Shown piece after piece: positions 22,966-34,060 of a stretch of DNA of 64,000 bases (positions are counted from its first letter, which is position 1; the number at the start of each line of letters is the position of its first letter). Position numbers and translations under genes: made by a program. The notes beneath the pieces are model-generated. The model was not told where the DNA came from and searched no databases. It was given only the letters and a program-made list of their open reading frames with translations. Source of the stretch: Whalleya microplaca (lineage: Eukaryota > Ascomycota > Sordariomycetes > Xylariales > Xylariaceae); NCBI GenBank assembly GCA_022497155.1, contig MU385787.1, forward strand, positions 98,369-162,368, given 5' to 3'.

Positions 22966-23822
22966 TAACCTGTCTAGTAGCGGCCAGATAATAGAGCAAA
23001 TTCAGAGCTATGCTTGGCTCTTTCCGGGCACCTATGTAGCTTGACAAGTCACAAGGGAAGACAACGAACTACAGTACGCCATGGTTGCAGATGAAGTGGA
23101 TTGTGAGGGTGGAACTAAAAGAAGAGGAATTTTAAAGTGAGAAAATGGGCAAGACTTAGATAGAAACGAATATGAAATTGGTGACAATACTAGTAGTGAC
23201 GTATTCGTTAGGAAAGTTAGAACCAGGGAACAAATATTCCTTTCCCTAGTCAGAAGTATCAGATAAGTTACCCGATCTTTAATAGCTTATACCATATTGA
23301 TAACATAGCCGCTCGTTTAGGTATTCAATTGAAAAAGCTAGCTAAGAAAGTAAATATTGAAAAACTGAAAGTGTAAAGGGAGAATGGAGATAGTATGCTA
23401 AACACTGTTTAATCAAATGAAAAATTATGATTCCTAGACGAGTTTCTACAAAAATAAATGTTAGGCAGGTGCTTCCGATCAAAGCGTTGTCAAATGTTAT
23501 GTCCATAGCAGTAAAGAGAAACAGGCAGAAAGTAGGTATGCAAGGTATTCTATGACGCACTCAGAGTCTTAAGTGCTTTGTGGAACTTAGTAAGCAAGGT
23601 CACTCCATAGGCTTGTAACTATAGAAGCAACTAACTTTTGAAGTTATTTACTTTATGTTGCTATCCACCAACCGGGAACCTGAATCTTTGCACAGCAACC
23701 CCCTTACCCCGCCGTCACCAAGGTCGAAATAGCCAAATCAAGTTTAACAGGACCAAAAGAGACACCAAATGAAAAACGCTAGAGAGTCAGCAGATTTCAT
23801 AAGACACTGGGCCAAGTTTATT
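22966..23822. other. gene-free stretch
   Basis: AT-leaning DNA with no supported gene on either strand. It lies between two converging genes and probably holds their 3' untranslated regions. Confidence 0.5.
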
Positions 23823-24560
23823 CTAGTCATACCTATACACAATGGCGATTATCCAAGTTGCTGAGACACACCCACACTGCGTCAACTCGTCTCCGAATTT
23901 CTCACACTCGGGCAACTTGCGCATTCCTAGGATGGGAACATACGTGGATTGAAATACGATCAGGATGATACACACAGCGAGGCACAAGGCATGCCACGGA
24001 AACGAATACTTCAGGATGGACAGCCGTGTCTGATCGATGCTGAGTTGGTTGAAAGGGTAACGATTCATCCGAGAAAGATGGATCGCCGCAATAGTGATGA
24101 GACAGCTGTGTACAATAAGTCCGAGCGACGGCTGGGAGTGTCAGAATTTGCCTATATGTTTTTAATCCGGGTTGTGAGTAGTCACCAGTGCGATCTCTGT
24201 CCGTTGAATGTGGTGGCCTGCGGGCGAAAACGTAATCCAGGTGTGTTTGAGGACTGCCCTGTCATCTTCACCCTGCGCACCAGTGTACGCTAAGACGGAG
24301 ACGATGAGCATCCCTATGTCAATCAGTATACCAAATATGTACAGCCATATGGCCGTGGTCATGAGACAATGCAGCAAAGCAGGCGATCGGGAGGAGCTGA
24401 TTTCAGGCATCGCAGGCGATGGGAAATTTTTGGTAGCTAGGATTCCCGTATCTTGTACAGTCGACGTTTTTTGATATCCTTGCTTCGAGTTAAGCTCCAT
24501 GATCGGGACTGCCGGGCCTGGCGGAGGCATCATCGTTTTCAGCTCATGATGCCAAGACAC
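23823..24560 (-). CDS. hypothetical small membrane protein, two exons, 227 aa
   Basis: Exons 24560-24186 and 24131-23823 join in phase across a 54-bp GT-AG intron (donor GTGACT, acceptor CCCAG) to give 228 codons including the stop. The product has a polar, serine/proline-rich N-terminus of about 60 residues. It is followed by three probable membrane spans: LLHCLMTTAIWLYIFGILID with its continuation IGMLIVSVLAY, LGLIVHSCLITIAAIHL, and WHALCLAVCIILIVFQSTYV. A cysteine-containing loop (ECEKFGDELTQCGC) lies before the short hydrophobic end. I recognise no family. The arrangement of spans is what supports coding; without homologs the gene stays tentative. Confidence 0.5.
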
Positions 24561-25175
24561 ATAACTTCACTTTAGAGCGTGAACCTGTCAGTCCGTCAGC
24601 TCTGCCACTGCCAAGGCGCTACAGATGCAAAAAATCAAGGAACATTGCTGCTGTTTTATCCAGCTACTTACCTATGACCCTCCAAGATCATTCGAATTTC
24701 GTAGAAGAATTTGATAGCCACGGGAGCCAAGGAGCCATTCTTCGCACAATGAAAACGCCGCCTCAAATGCCAACTACAACGGAGAAGCAATCTAGTAGAA
24801 CCTAGAGTAAAACATGATATCCTTGAAGGTCGATGACATTAGGTGGTTAGCCTATAGTTCGCGTTTCACCAGATGAAGTGGTTAAATTGAATTGGGGACT
24901 TTTACCGGCAGCCGTATATGAGTTGGGTATCGTCTGAATGCGTCTTCATAGGGTAGTGGAAGCCCCATTTTGTATCCAGAGTTATATTTCTCTTTTTAAA
25001 CAGTTTCGAAAGCTCTATCATTTGCCCCCTACAGTTTCAGCCCTCGAAACTTCATGAATAAGAAAAGAAGTACTGAAATACTTACTCCAGGTTTCAAACA
25101 GGAATATTGTACTTAGGTAGCCTATGGTATCAGCTTGGGGAAATGGCAGTGACCTTGCATATCACACGGATGAAC
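24561..25175. other. gene-free stretch upstream of the membrane-protein gene
   Basis: No gene seen. It includes the presumed promoter of the minus-strand gene starting at 24560 and runs to the solo LTR at 25176. Confidence 0.5.
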
Positions 25176-25333
25176 TGTTAACATACGCCCTATAGGGCTG
25201 AGTGGAGGTACGGGCCTACATATGGCCGATACGCCTATACATGTATATATAAGGTGGCGTAGCCACCTTCCTATAGCTTCACCTTGCACTAATCAAGTCA
25301 CTATACTCCTCATTACTTTGTCCCATATTGACA
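25176..25333 (-). mobile_element. solo LTR, family A copy 1 (158 bp, TSD TGAAC)
   Basis: Read on the minus strand the element starts TGTCAATATGGG and ends ATGTTAACA, the canonical TG...CA of an LTR. The 5-bp direct repeat TGAAC flanks it exactly (25171-25175 and 25334-25338). An internal hairpin AAGGTGGC/GCCACCTT and a TATATATA box are present. It is identical over all 158 bp to the copy at 53923-54080. No internal retrotransposon sequence adjoins it, so it is a product of LTR-LTR recombination. Confidence 0.92.
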
Positions 25334-25849
25334 TGAACAAGGACTCTTGCTATAGTAGACTCTAACGAGACATACTCTACTTTGATATGAATATTTTTCG
25401 CATCTGATTAAATAGCAGTTTTCATTCCTACATAAATCGCAATTAAGCAGTAGTTAGGTCTAAGATTTACCAGTATTGTTGTGTTTGCTGCCGTATGGGC
25501 GGGAAATATTTCCAAAAAATACACACCCCATTATGCTTAAACGCTCGCCTAGGACAATGTATTGTCTTATGATATGGCAAATGGTTGATCTATACAGTAC
25601 AGTGCAAAAGCTAGTCTTACTACAGAGAGTGTAATGTCAACACGAGAGTTGAAGAAAACCCGACAACTCTACTGCGGTAAGGTATGTTGAAAGTGCTGGA
25701 AATGATGAAAAAGGCAGCGACGCAGCAATCTATTTGGAGATCAAATGCTAGCAGTTTGAGTAGGGCAAGGACCTTGATTGGGATCGGCCCTAGTAGATAT
25801 GTCAGTTATTCATTTTGTACTCCAAGCCGCCAACACGGATAGAACTGGC
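25334..25849. other. gene-free stretch after the solo LTR
   Basis: Nothing recognisable. This should include the 3' untranslated region of the small secreted protein gene to its right. Confidence 0.5.
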
Positions 25850-26197
25850 TCACTTATATTCCCAGTTTGTGTATCTTGATCTTCCTCCGGACTCTCGGCA
25901 CCCCTTGATTTCTGCTTTTAGTCCCTTGGTACACTCGTCTGTGCTGAGAATGCGTTCGCCCTCTTGAATGTGCCATATCTGGAACTGGATTTGCTTATTG
26001 TTCCAATCTACACAATTCCCTTTGTATCCGCCGACAGTTCCAGCGGCGGTGTATGTACCATTGAGTTCTGGGCATACTTTGTCGGCTTCCTTCAGAGCAC
26101 CCTCCATGTCACCCCAGCGTTCCCCTCCCGGATAGCATCTGGCATAGACCATGCTCATCAAGAGAGCTAATGTAGAAAGAACGGTGGTGGGTAGCAT
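25850..26197 (-). CDS. small secreted protein, 115 aa, candidate effector
   Basis: The N-terminus MLPTTVLSTLALLMSMVYA is a clear signal peptide with a probable cut before RCYPGGE. The mature part is about 96 residues and has five cysteines (RCYPGG, VCPEL, NCVDW, ECTKG, GCRES), plus a possible N-glycosylation site at NGT. It ends with a basic tail RSRYTNWEYK. Size, secretion and cysteine content fit the fungal small secreted protein class, to which many effectors belong; no specific family is recognised. It is encoded by a single exon. The odd cysteine count could mean one free thiol or dimerisation. It lies between two gene-free, transposon-marked stretches, a typical setting for such genes. 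Confidence 0.68.
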   Translation of the reverse strand: MLPTTVLSTLALLMSMVYARCYPGGERWGDMEGALKEADKVCPELNGTYTAAGTVGGYKGNCVDWNNKQIQFQIWHIQEGERILSTDECTKGLKAEIKGCRESGGRSRYTNWEYK

Positions 26198-27297
26198 TGA
26201 TCTTTGATATAATGACCGAGTATTAATGGTAAAATGATGCGATAACTGCCGAGAAGAACGTTTTTATTTACGTGGAGTAATAGTAGGTCCTACGAATTCT
26301 ATGTATATATATCGTGGCTAGATAGGCTATGTTACTGCTTTATACAACGTTGGTATGAGCGATTTCAGGTAAAGGAAGAGAGACTGGGAACAAGGGCTAG
26401 CCCTCTTCCACGTCACACTACCTGAGAGAATATATCCAACGGCTCTATTCATTCCTGTTTGTGGAGGCATGGGAGTCAACTATACAATTCTCAAATACAT
26501 CCAAGTCTTTAATGGGGTGGACCCGGTGTGTAGTGGAGCCACTTGGATCGTTAATAGTAAGTATGAGGCTTTGGTAGGGGGCTCGGTGACTATCTGAGGT
26601 CTAGGTTTCCATTTGTTATATTGGAGAAAGATATAACCCGATGGTTATCTCCTAGGCTAGATATTTATAGGCCGTCAAACTTGTTAGGGAACGCAGTCTG
26701 AACTTACGGTTAAAGTTTATCTAATAGCTCCACACGGGGCAGGGGTTTACATCTCGCTGCACGAATGCTACAGAACAATGACCCTTGTGACCTGTAATGG
26801 CCATTTGCTTCTAACAAGAGTTATATTAAAGGAACTTTCCGAGAAAATGCTGTAAAAACGAACGAAGTTTGGTGGAGCTTAAGGAAGCTTAAGGAGTACA
26901 ACCATGTTCAGTCCCAAGCTTTGATCTACCCCCAGCAGAGCCTCTTACATTTATTCGTAGTCCAGCCCACAGTAACGACTTTAAATAAACCAGCTTGGCA
27001 GAATGGAGATTGATGAAAAAGATTTCATTTATGACACAATTATCGTACCCTCAAAGTCAAATGATACATTTCATGCTAAGCAAGCGACTTATAGTAGGTT
27101 GTTCTTAGAGAAGACTGAGCCTACAAAGATAGGACTAGGTTATACGTATACTAGACTTCCGGGATAAAGCCACATGTTACTGAGCAGCCCCCTTCTATGC
27201 GACACCTACATACATGTGGCAGCCTCATCTCGGTCCAGGCTCCAGCCCCGGCCTACCTACCTGATTCTCAGGACCCGGGGCCGTCGAACCATACACC
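26198..27297. other. gene-free stretch
   Basis: No supported gene or repeat. The left end holds the promoter of the small secreted protein gene. The right end (from about 27170) rises sharply in GC and merges into the acetyltransferase relic. Confidence 0.5.
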
Positions 27298-27720
27298 TCA
27301 AGACATACTCGCCCCAGCGCCCGCCCCCCCCGGCATCCCAGCAGCTCCCCCGGAGTAGTAATCCAGACCAAGCTTCAACCTCTCAACCTCCGCGAACCCG
27401 CAGCTCGCGAACAGCCTCCGCACGCCCCCGGACGCGTGCACCCAGACTAATACGACCGCGCGGTCCGCCTGCGCCGTACCCCACGCCACGAGCGCGGCCC
27501 CGATGCCCTGCCCTGGTGCGTCGGGCGTACGGCCATGTTGGCGAGGTATAGGCACCGCGTCCTCGGGGGTATGACGCGGGCCACGAAGGCAGCCAGGTGG
27601 GTGGTGGTTAGGTTGATGAGTGCTGCGATGCGGGATGCGGGATCTTGCGGTCGGGCTTGCTTGCCTTGCACTTGGGCCAGGCTACCTCTATCCCCATCCG
27701 TGTCCACATCCGCATTTTCA
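27298..27720 (-). pseudogene. GNAT acetyltransferase fragment with frameshift
   Basis: The minus strand carries RIAALINLTTTHLAAFVA and CLYLANMAVRPTHQG. Then, in a frame shifted by one base near 27510, it carries GQGIGAALVAWGTAQADRA and RRLFASCGFAEVERLKLGL. Together these are the acetyl-CoA-binding loop (Q-G-x-G-x-G/A) and the C-terminal strand of a GNAT N-acetyltransferase. The N-terminal part is missing and the shift breaks the reading frame at the cofactor loop, so this is a truncated relic. Its base composition is far more GC-rich than the flanks, suggesting separate origin or escape from AT-directed decay. Confidence 0.65.
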
Positions 27721-28211
27721 TTTTTTCTTTGCCTGGGCTGTTGAAATGCTGTCCGATTTTAAGTTTGCCGTTGTCAGTTGATCAGATATTAACAGGACCG
27801 CGTCTTTGTTAGAGTAGATGTAGTCGTTGTCCCCCTTGAGGATGCCCGTTGACGATGACTCATTCGGCGTCAGGTGGGTGGTTATGTTGCATCTCAAACG
27901 AAAGCTGCAAGTTGTGTTGATCCTAGAGTACGATGTATGCTGTACGTAGCAACTTAGTGCTTGCGAACTTCAAAATAAGAGTGAAATCAGATAAGATCGA
28001 ACGCTAGGGTAGTCTACAGTTGAACACTTCTAACGAAGAGTCTCTAACCCATAGCATCCCAAAGACCAGACCGTGAGACCTCCGTAATTGCAGCCAAACA
28101 TGAATTCAAGCGAGGTATCTTCGTGCATCAATTCTATATACACAGGCAACTACAGTCCTCTACAACCTACGTGCACTCAAAACCCCCAACGCCATCAATG
28201 ATGTTTAAGCA
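27721..28211. other. gene-free stretch downstream of the Kre33-like gene
   Basis: No gene. The right-hand part is the presumed 3' untranslated region of the minus-strand gene that ends at 28212. Confidence 0.5.
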
Positions 28212-31200
28212 TTAGTCACGCGACCCTTTTTTCGCCTTCTTGGCCTTCTTGTGCTTCTTGTCCCCGAACGCTTCCTCGTACACCTCTGCGGCGGTGGCGC
28301 CTCCGGCCTTTCGCTTGGCGTGGCTGGTCTTCACGCTGACGACCGGGTTGGCCTGGCCCTTCTTCGTGGCCTTGAGGACCTGCTTCTCGGCTTCCTCCCA
28401 TCCGGGGGTGTCGCCGTCGATCTCATATCTGGAACGTATCGTCAGCGAAAAGTCACCTAAAATCTAAATGAAGTCAACTTACTGGTCAAGGGGCAAAGAG
28501 TCGATGAGCTCTCTCTGCTTGGCCCTGAGCTCGTCCAATGCCTCATCCCCAACCTCGTTCAGCTCGTCCTCCAAGCTCATCTCGAGCGGTGCGTACTTAT
28601 CAAACACCATTTCGTCGTCGTGGACGCCTGAAGCGTTTTCCCGGCTGACGCCGACCGAGTCTGGTTTCGGCATGTCGGCCTCGACGGCGGATGAGATGAG
28701 CGATGCGAAGTGCGCCGTTATTTTCCGTATGATCTTCATGAACATGGCCAGGCCCTGCGACGAATCCAGTGAAAGTTCGGTACATATCGCGCCGATGTCC
28801 TTTCGCTGTAAGCCAATGCCTAGTAACAGAGCCCGCTGCACACCCGTGAGCTTGATACTGGGCTTTAGAGGACCTGTGAAGTAGAGATCTGCTAGTTTCG
28901 GAACTAGGTCGAGAATAGCATGATGATCCAGCACACCTCTGGCGTATGATTCTAATCGCTTGCAGTCGAAGGGTGTGAGGATTCTGTCTAACTCTGGTTT
29001 TGTGAGCTCCGTAGGTCCGTTCGACGGATCCAATTGGGCTCCCGCTGTGGCAGATTGGTCTATACTCAATGCAAGCACGCAGGGGAAATCGCGGAATTTG
29101 TAAGACAGGAGCGCAAGGAAACGCCGGTGGAAATCAGATGCAAAAGCTCCGAGCCATTCCCGATCTTCCTTTAACGGCCTGAGCATGACGCAGGTGTGTT
29201 CGCCAGTCAAGTCGTTGGCGGTTTGTCTCTGTGGTGAAGCTGTCAGTTTTGAATTCGCTACTCCAGAATTCTACGAGATAGGCACAATAAACTTACCAAG
29301 TACACTGGCGCGAACAAGGCGCGTGACCAGAACTTGTGGAGAGGCTGTGTGAGACCGTAGCTAACCCCAACATATTCAAGGCTCTCTGGCTGCCGTTCTG
29401 CTAGTCTGGAGAACAGAGGCTGCATCTTGTTAATATCCCGAATTTTGATGTCTTCCTCCAGAAGACCACTTTTGTCGGAATCATTTGCGTTGGTATTAGT
29501 ACCGGGCAGCTTCTTGGCAGTGACTTCGTCATCCTCCCCTAGACTTATGAATTTATTTTCATAGTAGTCGATAAGAAGCTCCAGCGCCTTGGAGCCGTAT
29601 CCCATTGAGACGCAGTCAGGATGCGTGGCTATCCGAACTATACGAGCACCGGAGAGGGAAGCGAAGTCATCTTGGAATTGCTGACTAACTAGCCACGGAA
29701 TTAGATCTCCAGCTGGTCGCTGTCCTCTGTCCAGGCTAGCCATAACACTTTTCTTGCTGATGTTGCCTTCAAGCGCGATCTGAATGACACAGAGAGGTTC
29801 GGGTAACCCATTGTCTTGTATGGTGGAAGAAGTTAGGACAAAAAGCTCATGTGCGGGCGCATCGCTCATGAGCTGCATGTCGTCTGGCGTGTTTTTATAA
29901 TGACTCGTTACGAAGAGAGCTACCATTTGTCGCAAGAATCGTTCTGGAACTGGGTGGAAGGAGAAAAGGGTATCGCGGTTGACGTGTAGAAGTTGACATT
30001 GCGAAGGATCTGGGAAGACGTTGTTTTTGGGCCTCGAAGGGGTCACATCCAAGCACAGCAGCGAGTTGAGCCATTTCTCAACTGCATCTCCTTTCGCATA
30101 ACGTATGGGTTCTGCCAGTGTGACCTCTTTTAAGGACCGTGGACTTTGGCTTTCATTATCCTTGGCTACACTCGTTGCAGTTTGTTCCTTCAGTTGCTTT
30201 ATCAATTTCAGCGAAAGTGATCGACCAGTTCCTTCGTATCCACTTATTGTGGAGGCCATGAAAACCGTATAGGGGCCCATAAGCTTTCGCACCAAAGCTG
30301 CAGAACATTAGCATACGCAAACCGGGTATGAGAATAAGGTATATACATACGAAGGGGAATAGCTGCCGCTTCATCAATAATGACAAGTTCGGCTTGCCCT
30401 AAAACATGGGCGTCTTGGGGTCGAATGTATTGGATGGTCTGACGATGGTTTCTGAAAATATTTACTCTGACGATTGCTTTCTTGAAGTCAGGATTTGTCG
30501 ATTGAATGATTGAATAATCCGTATGATCTTGATAACTCAGAGCATCGAAGGCTTTGAATACAAATTCAAATAGAGTTCCCAGGTTTTCCGGAGAAGGAGA
30601 CGTGACAAAAATATTGCTATACCCATAAGCTACAGCAGCCGCAATCGCGATACCCACTGGTGAAGTTAGCAACTATACCCGATAGCGAGAAAGAGAAACA
30701 TACACGCTGCTGATTTACCACGACCACGCGCCGCAGTTAGTGAAACAGTATTGCGCAATGTTTTCGCAGCAATAGTATCGACAAATGTGACTAGGGCCTC
30801 TGCTTGGTCTTTCGTCCGTGCAAGTTGAACTAGGGATCCTATCGGTTGGGTATCGCTAAGCGACTCCTTGATTTTCTCAAGCTCGACCTCGGAAGCGGAT
30901 TTCGTCTCCTCCGTAGGCGGCAGTGGCTTAACCCCCCTTCCACCAGATATAGGAAGAACATTCAATTCGTCATCGATAACAAGACATGATTCGCATCGGC
31001 CTAGAGAAAGTAAGAACCGTTCGTTGAATCTCGCGACGATATCGTGATGGGCTTCGGTTCGGTATCGCGAGTGGACGTCCATTGAAAGCGTATAGAGTTG
31101 TCTTAGACTATCCATTCCCTTGAGAAGCAGGACCACGAGCCCACCACCCTCGACGGTTTCGATTGTTCGCGCTAGGGTATTGGGCGTGAGCGCCTCGAAA

Positions 31201-31686
31201 TCCTGAAGGATACACTGGAAGCGCATAAGCAGGTGCGGCGCGCATATGGTCAACCACTCCAAGAACTCACCATTCCAAAGGTGCGCCCTAGAATCTTGTC
31301 CGTCTCCTTGTAGTAGACGTATCTGATGTCGTGGAGAGAAACGAAGAGCTCGAATGGGTCCTCGGAGTTCGCCTCCCTGGTGCCGCGCTTGATCTCCTTC
31401 TTGATCTTCGTTTCTCGCTTCTTCCGGTGGCTAGTGAAGCCGAGTAGCTTGTTCTTGTAGGCCCAGAGGACGGACTTGTTCTGGCGCAAGTCCATGCTGG
31501 ACATTATATAATGAAGCTGGACGATGACATCTTTGGAGCGGTCGCCGACCACGATGAAGAAGCTTCGCTTGTGCTCGGAGAGGCCATTGCGAATTAACGT
31601 GGGGATGCGCGAATCTCTAGTTGATTGCCAAATTAGCGCCTATATAAACGACAGAAAATGGTTACTTACACAGCCTTGCGACTCAT
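28212..31686 (-). CDS. KRE33: RNA cytidine acetyltransferase (Kre33/NAT10 family), 1047 aa
   Basis: This family makes N4-acetylcytidine in 18S rRNA and, with an adaptor, in tRNA, and is needed for small-subunit assembly in the nucleolus. Seven exons (31686-31670, 31616-31271, 31214-30704, 30656-30351, 30297-29297, 29228-28483, 28428-28212) sum to exactly 1048 codons. Visible in order are an N-terminal RIPTLIRNGLSEHKRSFFI and DUF1726 region, a Walker A motif AARGRGKSAALG, a Walker B-like IDEAAAIPLP, GPYTVFMASTISGYEGTGRS, the GNAT cofactor block RIATHPDCVSMGYGSKALEL, and the C-terminal tRNA-binding region. The tail is lysine-rich (KKHKKAKKAKKGSRD), which suits nucleolar targeting. The first exon holds only 17 bases, so a start at the internal ATG of exon 2 would miss the conserved N-terminus. 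The length is normal and no lesion is seen. Confidence 0.93.
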
Positions 31687-32620
31687 ATTGTCGTCCTATA
31701 TCTATGAGGACTTCTGATAACTTTCGCGATCCTGCTCAACTGTACATCCAAACTTTTTGGTGGGCCGCAAAAAAAGCTGTAGAGCATCGATATTCTGCCA
31801 GGCGGTGTAGATATTGTGCCGGGCGGTGACCCCACACCTCGAGGTACTTGGTACTGCCAAGCCTCACCCCTCAGCTGAACTGAGCCTCATTATCAAACAC
31901 TATAAATCACACTTTGTTCGTTTTAGCGCATACTTTCAACACTCTATTTCTTAAAGTCTTATCTTGGACTTACAGCTGTCTATAGTTTAGTCACCGCGTT
32001 GATTAACTCGTTTCTTGTTAGCCGCCTATGGCTGCCATGAGATGCTGAACATTGACGAAATGCCGTCAGCAATACATTAAAGAAAATTGGGATCGACTAT
32101 GCAGAGTAAGCCCTAGTTGGCTCAAGTAAGACTTTGCTCGCCTAGTCCGAGACAGCGGTTGCAACAGTCACATACTATCTCACCATAGAACTCAGGAGGG
32201 GCCTTGGACAGAAAAGAGGGGAAGTGAGTCCGGCATTGGGCTTTAGCACGAGAGGGTAAATAAAGCCTACCTATTTACTCGGTGAAGTGAAGTCTATTGA
32301 GTTGAAAACTCACATATCTCGTATATATGGTATCCTAATTCGAAACTTGAAAAAATCACCGCAATTTTGAGGGCCCTTGAAAAGAAGGCAACAGTAAAAC
32401 CCGCCACCTCTCATCAATATCCAACATATAGAAAACGCCTAAACGTCGAACCCCAAAACCTCCAACCGTAAGTGGGAATCTATTACATCAACACATACCA
32501 CCCACCCATGATATCACAGAAACGGAAAGTACTGCTATAAATCCTGACGTGCCTCATAACCCATTTCCTCTGAATCCTTCTCGTCTCTCCCATAAACATA
32601 TCCCGTTTTCCGTGTGCCGT
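31687..32620. other. gene-free stretch between Kre33-like and DUF7053 genes
   Basis: The left part is the promoter of the Kre33-like gene and the right part the 3' region of the DUF7053 gene. No other gene or repeat is seen. Confidence 0.5.
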
Positions 32621-34060
32621 CTAACGACGGCGGTTGGCATAGTCCGCCGGATTGTAACTGTAACTTGAATTGGCATTGGATTGTGATGGGTGCTGACTGC
32701 CCCTATGCATCTGCATCACGTGGTTATGGTATTCTTCTATCGTTTCTGCGTGAGTTGGAAGTTCGGATGCGAAACCCTTATGATCGAGTCCGGGAGACGC
32801 AAAGCCGATACTGCTTGCATCGGAAGAGTAGGATGTTGGCCGTGAACTGACTAGCGACGGACTATGCTGGTCCTGAGACCATCTCCACGCATTAGGATCC
32901 GGAGAGCGAGAGTGATTTGATGCTGGGGAGCCTCGACCTTGGTAATGGTTTGTCGGTGACGGCTGTGGCGCTTGCAAGTGCGGCGATGTCTGCGGGTGGT
33001 GAAAGTCGCCTGGTAATTCCATAACGGCACCCTGTGCGCCAGGCCTCGGCCCGGACCCCGAGTCTGGAGAGTTCGGTAGCTCAGCATATTCCTGATGCAG
33101 CTTGTTCTGCTCGTAAGCATTCTGCTGCTGGAACTGCTGTTGCCAGTGCGCGGGATAGCTCAGAGATCCTGCCGTTCCAGGTCTACTGGCTTGTTGGAGC
33201 GACATTGGCCGTGGAACCTGATAGAGCGATGGAGACATCGGTCGCGGGATTTGATACGGTGTGGACGGAGACATCGGTGGCTGATACGGACTCCCCAGCG
33301 GCAGTGCCGGAGACTTTGGTCCTGCGTCCAAACCCCCGGTGTATGTCCTGTCATTCGGATTGAAGGTCTTGATCTTCCCGTCCTCAATCATCGCCTGCAG
33401 AACACCAGCATCAAGCAATTCCGCCTTCTTTATGATCCTCTCTACCATATCTTTGCTGGCTGCCTTCATTTGCGACTTTATCATGCTGACCATAGTAATG
33501 TTGCACCGTATTTCGATATCCTCGCGCAGGTATAGTCCATCTCGTGGTATATCGGGCTGTCCAATCTCAGGCGGCTCCGGAGGTTCAACGCCGGTTTGAT
33601 TTCCGGCAATGCGATACTTGACTCGCAGATCGATACTAAACGGCAGGTAGATATGCGTTTGCAAACCCCACGGAAGATCATGAAAGCAGCCCCTGAAACT
33701 GAGTTTGCCCGACCCTAGCCTTCCCATGCCTGGGACGTACTGGATCCGCTCGGTGATCTCGTACCATGTTGAGTAATACTCGTCGGACGGGGCATCGCGC
33801 GGGGCTTTAACCTGTTTGTAACCAAGCACTAACGGATTGACGGTGATGACTTCGCCGCTAGAACACTCGGAGTCAGTATTCTTCCTCTCTTTTAAAATAG
33901 CATTGCGACTGATGCGAAGTTCTTGCTCGTGGTTACGGCAGAAATAATAACATATGGCTGCGACTCACTGGCTGTGGAATATGTCGATGGCTAACTGGCG
34001 CGGGATGAAGGACGGAATAGGCGTTATTATAGTATACACTTCTTTCTTTCTGAGAACCAT
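32621..34060 (-). CDS. DUF7053 domain protein with proline/glutamine-rich tail, 442 aa
   Basis: Exons 34060-33969 and 33857-32621 give 443 codons. The N-terminal 180 residues match the fungal DUF7053 pattern: VYTIITPIPSFIPRQLAIDI, then VITVNPLVLGYKQV, WYEITERIQYVPG and FHDLPWGLQTHIYLP, followed by an amphipathic helix ending in KKAELLDAG. The fold is thought to be START/SRPBCC-like, but the function is unknown. The C-terminal 250 residues are low complexity, rich in Pro, Ser, Gln and His, with imperfect repeats of the type PYQ-IPRPMSPS and LYQVPRPMSLQ. There is no signal peptide. The second exon alone starts at a codon inside the domain, so the short first exon is needed. Function unassigned. 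Confidence 0.82.

Noticed and set aside
30156..30386. Extra minus-strand frame in the Kre33-like gene
   Set aside because: It spans an intron and is out of phase with the conserved protein on both sides.
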